Source: Alphaproteobacteria bacterium
GTDB lineage: Bacteria; Pseudomonadota; Alphaproteobacteria; Rickettsiales; UBA8987
Direction of reading: 5' to 3'
Length of the DNA stretch: 6,923 nt
Assembly: GCA_023269645.1 (NCBI GenBank)
Contig: JAHFPR010000112.1
Span: 1-6,923, forward strand
The translations under genes and the position numbers were made by a program. Below the pieces are notes generated by a model. It was not told the origin of the DNA. It made no database searches and saw only the letters and a list, made by a program, of their open reading frames with translations. The first letter of the stretch is position 1, and each line of letters opens with the position of its first letter. This document shows positions 1 through 4,710 of this stretch, in pieces.

Positions 1-1
1 A

Positions 2-1468
2 CCGGGTACGCAGCTTACCATGCGCACCTTCCATATCGGCGGCGCAGCGACCTCCACGGTGGAGCAATCCACCATTGAGGCGAGCCAGTCCGGTATTGTC
101 AAACTCATCAACCGCAATATCGTGGTGGATTCCAAGGGCAAGAACGTGGTGATGAGCCGCTCCTGCGAAATCCTCATCCTCGATGCGAAGGAACGCGAGC
201 TGGCGCGCTATAAAGTGCCTTACGGCGCACGGCTTCCGGTGGATGACGACGCGAAGGTGAAAGCCGGAGATATGCTCGCCGAGTGGGATCCTTACACACT
301 CCCCATCGTCACGGAGAAATCCGGTCGCATCGTCTACCGCGACCTCGTGGATAATGTTTCCATGCGCGAAGTTCTGGACGAAGCCACCGGCCTTTCCTCC
401 AAGGTGGTGATTGACTGGAAACAGCAGCGCGGTGGCACGGAACTCCGCCCGCGCATCACGCTGCGGGACGAGAAGGATAATCTGGTGACGCTCGCAAACG
501 GTATTGAAGCGCGCTACTTCCTGCCGATTGACGCGATCCTGAATATTTCGGACGGCGACGAGGTTCATGCAGGCGATGTTATCGCCCGTATCCCCCGCGA
601 ATCGAGCAAAACGAAGGACATCACCGGCGGTCTGCCGCGTGTGGCCGAGTTGTTTGAGGCACGCAAACCGAAGGATCACGCCATTATTTCGGAAACCGAG
701 GGCACGGTGGAATTCGGGAAGGATTACAAATCCAAAACCCGTATCATCATCCGCCCGCGCGATGCCGACGAAACGCCGATCGAGTATATGCTTCCAAAAG
801 GCAAGCACCTTGCGGTGAACGAGGGCGACTTTGTGCGTAAAGGGGATCTGCTGATGGATGGCAGCCCCGTGCCGCACGATATTCTGCGCGTGATGGGCGT
901 GGAAGCCCTCACGAACTATATCGTGAGCGAGGTTCAGGCCGTGTATCGGTTGCAGGGCGTTCCGATCAACGACAAGCACATCGAGGTGATCGTTCGCCAG
1001 ATGCTGCAAAAAGTTGAAATCGTGGAGCCGGGCAACACCACGCTCCTCACGGGCGACCAGGTGGATAAGGACGAGTTCGAGCAGGAAAATGATCGCGCGG
1101 TGAATGCTGGCGGCAAGCCTGCAAGCTGCCTTCCCGTGCTCCAGGGCATCACCAAGGCGAGCCTGCAAACGCGCTCCTTCATCTCCGCCGCATCGTTCCA
1201 GGAAACGACACGTGTGCTGACGGAAGCCGCTGTTTCCGGCAAGGCCGACCCGCTCTATGGGCTGAAGGAAAACGTGATTGTCGGGCGGTTGATCCCGGCG
1301 GGAACGGGCGCATATATGCGCACCATCAAGCGCCGGGCACTCGCGCGCGACAAGGAGTTGATCGCCATTCAGCGCGCGCAGCAGAAGCTGCTGGAGGAAA
1401 AGGCCGCGAACGATGCTGCTTCCGCCGCAGAAGCGGAAGAAGCCTCCGCTGCCGCCAACGGGCGGTAA
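2..1468 (+). CDS. rpoC: DNA-directed RNA polymerase subunit beta' (C-terminal part, 5' partial)
   Basis: This is the C-terminal ~488 residues of the beta' subunit of RNA polymerase. The frame is open from base 2, so the gene starts beyond the left edge, and the first Met (base 20) is internal. The window opens inside the trigger loop: PGTQLTMRTFHIGG is residues 1-14 here, and its Arg8 and His11 match E. coli R933 and H936, which contact the incoming NTP. Residues ~17-205 resemble the SI3 insertion (sandwich-barrel hybrid repeats) found in proteobacterial trigger loops. Conserved blocks follow: DITGGLPRVAELFEARKPKD (206-225), INDKHIEVIVRQML (322-335), SFISAASFQETTRVLTEAA (392-410) and LKENVIVGRLIPAGTG (421-436). 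The last ~45 residues are charged, Ala/Glu-rich and poorly conserved, as is usual in this subunit. The stop is TAA. The next gene is convergent nhaA rather than rpsL, so the transcript probably ends in the repeat region just downstream. Confidence 0.98.
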   Translation, partial: PGTQLTMRTFHIGGAATSTVEQSTIEASQSGIVKLINRNIVVDSKGKNVVMSRSCEILILDAKERELARYKVPYGARLPVDDDAKVKAGDMLAEWDPYTLPIVTEKSGRIVYRDLVDNVSMREVLDEATGLSSKVVIDWKQQRGGTELRPRITLRDEKDNLVTLANGIEARYFLPIDAILNISDGDEVHAGDVIARIPRESSKTKDITGGLPRVAELFEARKPKDHAIISETEGTVEFGKDYKSKTRIIIRPRDADETPIEYMLPKGKHLAVNEGDFVRKGDLLMDGSPVPHDILRVMGVEALTNYIVSEVQAVYRLQGVPINDKHIEVIVRQMLQKVEIVEPGNTTLLTGDQVDKDEFEQENDRAVNAGGKPASCLPVLQGITKASLQTRSFISAASFQETTRVLTEAAVSGKADPLYGLKENVIVGRLIPAGTGAYMRTIKRRALARDKELIAIQRAQQKLLEEKAANDAASAAEAEEASAAANGR

Positions 1469-1501
1469 TCGGAAGTGTTGCTGAAAGACCTACTTACTTC
1501 T

Positions 1502-1584
1502 CCTCCCCCGCCTGCGGGGGAGGCAGGAAATCCGAGCCACGCCGCAGCGTAAGCGAAGGCAGGCCGGATTTACGGAGGGGGTGT
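1502..1584. repeat. Intergenic palindromic repeat, copy A
   Basis: This is the first of two related, inverted copies that fill the gap between rpoC and nhaA. Its left end is a 9-bp stem, CCTCCCCCG (1502-1510) with CGGGGGAGG (1515-1523), closed by a 4-base loop. The right end is GGGGGTGT (1577-1584). Read on the minus strand it runs ACACCCCC, a TTCGCT-containing middle, GGATTT, then the CCTCCCCCGC hairpin, the same order as copy B on the plus strand. Elements of this type are common between genes in alphaproteobacteria (from memory, not searched). The 9-bp hairpin lies 34 bases after the rpoC stop and could help end the transcript, but no T-run follows, so it is not a canonical intrinsic terminator. 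Confidence 0.75.
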
Positions 1585-1604
1585 TTTATTGCCGCCATAA
1601 AGTT
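1585..1604. other. Central loop joining inverted repeat copies A and B
   Basis: Between the GGGGGTGT arm (1577-1584) and its complement ACACCCCC (1605-1612) lies a 20-base spacer. It can itself fold, with TTTAT (1585-1589) pairing to ATAAA (1597-1601) around a 7-base loop and a GTT bulge at 1602-1604. Together with the flanking arms this makes a 13-bp interrupted stem in the middle of the rpoC-nhaA gap. On either strand such a structure could hold back exonucleases or polymerase. That role is inferred. Confidence 0.5.
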
Positions 1605-1680
1605 ACACCCCCACCGGATTTCGTAAACTCACTGCGTTCGCTAACGAAATCCTCCTCCCCCGCAAGCGGTGGAGGAGGAA
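1605..1680. repeat. Intergenic palindromic repeat, copy B (inverted to copy A)
   Basis: This is the second copy, opposite in orientation to copy A and diverged from it. It begins with ACACCCCC (1605-1612). It then has an inner inverted repeat, GGATTTCGT (1616-1624) with ACGAAATCC (1644-1652), around a GCGTTCGC core. It ends in a strong hairpin whose outer arms are CCTCCTCC (1651-1658) and GGAGGAGG (1671-1678), with an inner CCGC/GCGG stem. It stops 2 bases before the nhaA stop triplet at 1683-1685, so this hairpin is the first structure the nhaA transcript meets past its stop codon. No U-run follows on either strand. Confidence 0.75.
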
Positions 1681-1682
1681 AT

Positions 1683-2897
1683 TCACCGCCCTACCCACCG
1701 CACCACCGCGCCGCCCCAGAGCACGGAAAGCAAGGAGCCAGCGATGACTCCTGTTTTTACCCCATCCTGCAACGCAGGGTCGGTGAAGGCGAGCATTCCG
1801 ATGAACAGGCTCATGGTGAAACCAATGCCAGCCAGGATGGAAACTGCATAAATCTGGCTGAACCGCGCGCCCTCCGGCATAGTCACGAACCGGAGCTTAA
1901 TCAGCCCCCACGCCATGCCGAAAATCCCGATCTGCTTGCCGAAAAACAATCCAAGCGCAATGCCGAGCGGCAGAGACTGGGATAACACCGCCCTATCCAT
2001 CCCTTGAAAACTCACCCCAGCCGCTGTAAACGCAAAAAGCGGCAACACCAGAAAACTCACCCACGGATGCAGCCGGTGGATGCAGTCATCCAGCGGAGAG
2101 TGGCCGGATTGTTTCGGGTTGCGCATCGGAATGGCGATACCCACCAGCACCCCGGCGAGCGTCGTGTGCAGGCCGGCGTGGTGAAGGCAGAACCAGAGGT
2201 AAACACCGACCAGCATATAGGGGGCAAGGCTGGTGACGGGCTTCCGGTTCAGCATCCACAGCGCACCCACCCCGGCAAGTGCCAGCAGAAGGGGTGGCAG
2301 CGCAATGCCTGCGTTATAAAATCCGGCGATAATCAGGATCGCGCCCAGATCATCGAAAATGGCAATCGCCAGCAGGAAAACCTTGATGGAGGGCGGAATT
2401 CCCTTCCCCACCAGCGAGAGCACCGCCAGCGCAAATGCAATATCCGTCGCCGATGGAATCGCCCAGCCTGTAAGCGTTTCCGGAGAATGACGGTTCAGCG
2501 CAAGGAAAATAATGGCGGGGGCGATCATCCCTCCCGCCGCACACAGCAGGGGAAGAAAAACCTGATCTTTCCGGGCAAGGAATCCTTCCTTCATCTCCCG
2601 CTTCAGCTCCAGCCCGATGAGCAGGAAAAAAAATACCATCAAAATATCTTTTACCCACTCTTTCAGCGGTGCAACCTCCCCCCCCTCTCCGAAACCAAGG
2701 CGAATGGGGAGATCAATGAAGGAATAATACCAGCCGGAAAGACCAGAATTCGCCGCCAGCAATGCCAGCACCGCGAAGGCGATCATCACCATCCCGCTGG
2801 AAGATTCCGTCTCCATGAACTCGCGCAAGGGACGCGACAAAGCGCGGCGTTTCATGGAACGCCTGTTCTCCGGAGGATGTTTTTTCGTTTTCTTCAT
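1683..2897 (-). CDS. nhaA: Na+/H+ antiporter NhaA
   Basis: This inner-membrane antiporter exports Na+ in exchange for H+ and contributes to pH and salt homeostasis. The 404-residue product is close to the E. coli length (388) and has about 12 hydrophobic segments. Diagnostic residues are all present: Thr151-Asp152 in SATDIAFALAVLSL (E. coli T132/D133), the ion-binding pair Asp182-Asp183 in IAIFDDLGA (D163/D164), Lys321 in FFGKQIG (K300), His244 in GLHTTLAG (matching H225) and the late block ILAGIGFTMSLFIG (354-367). The start is uncertain. Met1 (2897) has no clear ribosome binding site and gives a Lys/Arg-rich extension. Met15 (2855) has GGAG 12 bases and AGG 6 bases upstream and starts closer to the E. 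coli protein. The gene lies 50 bp downstream of the PEBP gene on the same strand, so co-transcription is possible. It converges on rpoC. Confidence 0.96.
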   Translation of the reverse strand: MKKTKKHPPENRRSMKRRALSRPLREFMETESSSGMVMIAFAVLALLAANSGLSGWYYSFIDLPIRLGFGEGGEVAPLKEWVKDILMVFFFLLIGLELKREMKEGFLARKDQVFLPLLCAAGGMIAPAIIFLALNRHSPETLTGWAIPSATDIAFALAVLSLVGKGIPPSIKVFLLAIAIFDDLGAILIIAGFYNAGIALPPLLLALAGVGALWMLNRKPVTSLAPYMLVGVYLWFCLHHAGLHTTLAGVLVGIAIPMRNPKQSGHSPLDDCIHRLHPWVSFLVLPLFAFTAAGVSFQGMDRAVLSQSLPLGIALGLFFGKQIGIFGMAWGLIKLRFVTMPEGARFSQIYAVSILAGIGFTMSLFIGMLAFTDPALQDGVKTGVIAGSLLSVLWGGAVVRWVGR

Positions 2898-2947
2898 CTG
2901 TCAGTGGAAAACACCTGATGGCGCATTTTTCTGACACAAGGCAACCA

Positions 2948-3622
2948 CTACTTCTTTAGCAGTTTTGGATTCGTGGTATAAGTCGCCACCGCTTCACCGC
3001 GCGCGAGGATGTGCCCTTCCATTGCCTTAAGTGCCTCCGGAGCGGTGAATTTTCCTTCATTCAGCCCCAGCGAAGCAACATCCAGTGCGAACACCTTGAA
3101 GTGATAATGGTGCAGAATTTCATCGTTCCACGGCGGGCACGGGCCGTCATATGTATCACCGTGCACGCCTTTCATGGATGCAGCAAAAGCCGCCATATCG
3201 TTGATGCCCGCCATCCCTTTGATATTTTTGGCACCGCCTTCCGCAATGGACGTTATTTTTTCAGGAATATCCACCTCGACCCAATGGTAAAAATCCCTGC
3301 GCTTGAGGTCAGCGGGGATAATCTGGCCATCTTTATTGGCGGCATCAAACACGGTCGGCACATCCGTATCCACCAGGATAATCGCGTAGGAAGCTGTTTT
3401 CTCCGGCGCACCTGACCAGGAAATTTCAGGATTGATGTTGCTGCCCTCCCCGTGATGCCCTTTTTCCGGAACGCATACCACGTGTTTATCCTGGAACCTG
3501 TCATCGCTGCCAAGGCCTTTGACAACTACCTCAAGCCCGGAAGATTTCACCACACCTTCCTCCGCATATGCCACACCGGAAAGTGCCGCCAGCACCGCAC
3601 CCGCAAGTAAAAATCTTTTCAT
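2948..3622 (-). CDS. Secreted YbhB/YbcL family (PEBP / Raf-kinase-inhibitor-like) protein
   Basis: This is a 224-residue protein of the phosphatidylethanolamine-binding protein superfamily, bacterial YbhB/YbcL branch, whose physiological ligand is generally unknown. It has a clear signal peptide, with a basic MKR start, a hydrophobic stretch at residues 4-17 and an AYA|EE cleavage site after residue 20, so it should be periplasmic. Family blocks are NINPEISWSGAP (62-73), a ligand-pocket motif ILVDTDVP (82-89, the usual form being DPDAP), FYHWVEVDIP (111-120), YDGPCPPW (158-165) and the strand HHYHFKVFALDV (171-182). Cys50 and Cys162 could form a disulfide after export. The ATG start is supported by AGGGG six bases upstream. 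It sits 50 bp upstream of nhaA on the same strand and is divergent from the TonB-like gene. A functional link to NhaA is not established. Confidence 0.93.
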   Translation of the reverse strand: MKRFLLAGAVLAALSGVAYAEEGVVKSSGLEVVVKGLGSDDRFQDKHVVCVPEKGHHGEGSNINPEISWSGAPEKTASYAIILVDTDVPTVFDAANKDGQIIPADLKRRDFYHWVEVDIPEKITSIAEGGAKNIKGMAGINDMAAFAASMKGVHGDTYDGPCPPWNDEILHHYHFKVFALDVASLGLNEGKFTAPEALKAMEGHILARGEAVATYTTNPKLLKK

Positions 3623-3628
3623 GGTTTA

Positions 3629-3633
3629 CCCCT
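3629..3633 (-). promoter_or_regulatory. Ribosome binding site of the PEBP-family gene
   Basis: AGGGG on the minus strand lies 6 bases before the ATG at 3622. It fixes the start of the signal peptide. The sequence further upstream (to about 3720) has several GATAAT-like hexamers on the minus strand, but none has a convincing partner at -35, so I do not place a promoter. Confidence 0.6.
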
Positions 3634-3750
3634 GGATTATCTGGAACGATGTGGCTCATTATCCGCACTTACCGAAGTATGTACAGGATTTTCGTGATGC
3701 ATTATCATTCTCCGGTCGCCATTCAATTAACGATAGGCATCATTGTGAAC

Positions 3751-3831
3751 TGTCATCCCCGGCTTGCCGGGGATCCAGGGCGAAGGACTCAGTTGATAGC
3801 TATAGACCCCCCGCATGAAGCGGGGATGACA
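3751..3831. repeat. GTCATCCCC-type paired palindromic repeat
   Basis: The outer arms are a near-perfect inverted repeat: TGTCATCCCCGGCTT at 3751-3765 and its counterpart GAAGCGGGGATGACA at 3817-3831. Each arm also contains its own hairpin, CCCCGG..CCGGGG (3757-3772) and CCCCGC..GCGGGG (3809-3825). About 35 bases of less structured sequence lie between them. This is the familiar form of a paired REP/MITE-like element that could move with the help of a transposase elsewhere. It sits in the middle of the divergent intergenic region, so it separates the upstream regions of the two genes. Confidence 0.8.
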
Positions 3832-3872
3832 CAGGGGTGGAAAAGCAAAATGATGCACTACCCAATTAACAC

Positions 3873-3901
3873 TTGTGCTCTGCGGTGTTTTCCGGTAAAA
3901 A
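3873..3901 (+). promoter_or_regulatory. Weak sigma70-like promoter candidate for the TonB-like gene
   Basis: TTGTGC (3873-3878) and TAAAAA (3896-3901) are separated by exactly 17 bases and lie about 45 bases before the gene start. The match is 3 of 6 at -35 and 4 of 6 at -10, so this is only a candidate. A start near 3908 would place the four-codon ORF at 3919 in the mRNA leader. Confidence 0.25.
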
Positions 3902-3918
3902 TAATGAGGGGTAATTCC

Positions 3919-3933
3919 ATGAAACATAAGTAA
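3919..3933 (+). other. Four-codon mini-ORF (MKHK) in the leader of the TonB-like gene
   Basis: An ATG at 3919 follows GAGGGG with a normal 7-base gap, reads Met-Lys-His-Lys and stops at TAA (3931-3933), 14 bases before the real GTG start. It is out of frame with that gene. The block around it, AGGGGTAATTCCATGAAA, resembles the start of the PEBP gene (AGGGGTAAACCATGAAA). It could be a translated leader that affects initiation downstream, or the relic of a lost gene start. Neither is shown. Confidence 0.3.
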
Positions 3934-3936
3934 AAC

Positions 3937-3942
3937 AAGAGG
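3937..3942 (+). promoter_or_regulatory. Ribosome binding site that decides the GTG start of the TonB-like gene
   Basis: AAGAGG lies 5 bases before GTG at 3948. There is no ATG in this frame at the start of the hydrophobic N-terminus, so this site supports GTG initiation. Confidence 0.6.
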
Positions 3943-3947
3943 AAAAC

Positions 3948-4487
3948 GTGATAAAATCCATCGGAATTTTAGGGGCAGCTTCAATCCTTTTCCTGGCATC
4001 TTCAGGATTATCACAAACACCCAGCCCGGCGGATAACGCCCCCCCTCCCCCCGCAGCAGCTTCTCCCGCCACTCCGGATGCAACCCCGGCTCCTGCCCCG
4101 GAAGCACAGCAGGATGTTCCGCCCGCTTCTCCGGTCACCGTTGCCCCCGCAACTCCGGCAGCGCAAGCTCCTGCTCCCGCACAAAGCGAACAGCAGCAGA
4201 CGGATGCCTACAGCAAAGCATTGCAGACGCATCTGGCGAAATTCAACCAATATCCCGCCGAAGCCAGGAAGCAGGGGCTGGAAGGCACGGTGATCGTGCA
4301 TATGAAGCTGGATCGGGAAGGGAAGCTCCTTTCCGAGGAAGTGGCGCAGGGTTCCGGCAACGAAATTCTGGATAAAGCCGCGCGGAAAATGGTGCAGGCC
4401 GCCAGCCCCTATCCCGCCATGCCGCAGGATTTCTTCGCAGATGCAAAAATCGGCGAGTTCATGGTTCCGATTGTTTATATGAAATGA
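3948..4487 (+). CDS. Exported Pro/Ala-rich protein with TonB-like C-terminal domain
   Basis: This 179-residue protein uses a GTG start with AAGAGG five bases upstream. Residues 1-22 are a short hydrophobic N-terminus (one Lys, then IGILGAASILFLASSG) that reads as a signal peptide, possibly cleaved near SGLS|QT, or as a membrane anchor. Residues 24-80 are an extended Pro/Ala linker, as in periplasm-spanning TonB proteins. Residues ~86-179 match the TonB C-terminal fold, with NQYPAEARKQGLEGTVIVHMKLDREGKL (100-127), an SGNEILDKAARKMVQAASPYPAMP block (136-159) and a terminal beta strand ending IVYMK. No His is seen in the N-terminal helix, where classical TonB uses one to contact ExbB-ExbD, and no exbB/exbD is nearby. 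It may therefore be a TonB paralogue or an envelope protein that borrows the domain. A role in receptor energising is not supported beyond the fold. It converges on ccoS with a 7-bp gap. Confidence 0.85.
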   Translation: MIKSIGILGAASILFLASSGLSQTPSPADNAPPPPAAASPATPDATPAPAPEAQQDVPPASPVTVAPATPAAQAPAPAQSEQQQTDAYSKALQTHLAKFNQYPAEARKQGLEGTVIVHMKLDREGKLLSEEVAQGSGNEILDKAARKMVQAASPYPAMPQDFFADAKIGEFMVPIVYMK

Positions 4488-4494
4488 TAGTCGC

Positions 4495-4710
4495 CTAGCG
4501 ATTGTCATCCTGAGGCGAAGCCGAAGGATCTCCCGCCGCATGAGATCCTTCGCTACGCTCAGGATGACAGGATTCATCATCGAACAATATGCGGTTCGCC
4601 GCACCTTCCGGGTCGTCATACTGTCCGGATTTAAGTGCCCACAGGAACCCCGCCAGACCGATGATCCCCAGCGTCAGCGCGATTGGTATCAGGTAGGCCA
4701 GCACATTCAT
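4495..4710 (-). CDS. ccoS: cbb3-type cytochrome oxidase assembly protein CcoS (with repeat-encoded tail)
   Basis: CcoS is a small single-span membrane protein needed to insert cofactors into the cbb3 oxidase. The start MNVLAYLIPIALTLGIIGLAGFLWALKSGQYDD is typical, with one transmembrane helix (residues 4-26) and the family's GQYDDPEGAANRILFDDE segment (29-46). I chose the ATG at 4710 over the in-frame ATG at 4728 because AAGGAG lies six bases before it, its MNV start fits the family, and it overlaps the ccoI stop as ATGA. That overlap implies translational coupling. CcoS proteins usually end soon after the acidic ILFDD motif. Here the frame runs on for 25 residues, and Cys48 to Asp69 are encoded exactly by the palindromic repeat at 4503-4569 (CHPERSEGS...). 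The tail is therefore an acquired, probably non-functional addition, with a stop just past the repeat. The product is 71 residues. Confidence 0.93.
   Translation of the reverse strand: MNVLAYLIPIALTLGIIGLAGFLWALKSGQYDDPEGAANRILFDDESCHPERSEGSHAAGDPSASPQDDNR
4503..4569. repeat. TGTCATCCTGAG-type palindromic repeat inside the 3' end of ccoS
   Basis: This is a long inverted repeat: the left arm is 4503-4532 and the right arm 4542-4569, around a 9-base loop. The arms pair almost throughout (TGTCATCCTGAG... with ...CTCAGGATGACA, and GGATCTC with GAGATCC), with small mismatches and bulges in the middle. Sequences of this type are widespread dispersed repeats in many bacterial genomes (from memory). 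The element lies wholly within the ccoS reading frame and 15 bases after the stop of the convergent TonB-like gene. It is the only strong hairpin between the two genes and may act as a terminator for the TonB-like transcript, although no T-run follows it. Confidence 0.88.

Larger units (their letters stand above)
3623..3947. other. Divergent intergenic region
   Basis: These 325 bases separate the divergent PEBP and TonB-like genes and must hold both promoters. The middle is taken up by the paired repeat at 3751-3831. The left ~130 bases are AT-richer than their surroundings and carry repeated GATAAT hexamers on the minus strand. The right ~115 bases hold a weak sigma70-like promoter candidate and a four-codon ORF. 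Longer open frames crossing the region look like chance readings through the repeat, and I see no RNA gene. Confidence 0.6.

Noticed and set aside
1502..1680. Canonical rho-independent terminators for rpoC or nhaA
   Set aside because: The hairpins are strong and GC-rich, but no T-run follows on either strand, so I list them as repeats and only suggest a terminator role.
1581..1985. A 134-codon open frame on the plus strand beginning in the rpoC-nhaA gap
   Set aside because: Its first part is translated repeat (VTPPPDFVNSLRS...) and the rest is antisense to nhaA. There is no ribosome binding site.
2004..2918. A 304-codon open frame on the plus strand
   Set aside because: It is antisense to nhaA, and its translation is rich in Arg, Gln and His with no recognisable domain. 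The nhaA frame carries all family motifs.
2898..2947. A short inverted repeat TGTCAG/CTGACA between the PEBP gene and nhaA
   Set aside because: The arms are only 6 bp and 26 bases apart, which is expected by chance. No operator can be supported.
3568..3933. Open frames on the plus strand across the divergent intergenic region
   Set aside because: They pass through the paired repeat and show no domain, and their starts overlap the 5' end of the PEBP gene on the other strand. Only the four-codon end with its own ribosome binding site was kept as a low-confidence item.
4011..4619. A 202-codon open frame on the minus strand
   Set aside because: It is antisense to the TonB-like gene and runs through the 4503-4569 repeat. 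The plus-strand frame has a signal peptide and a TonB domain.
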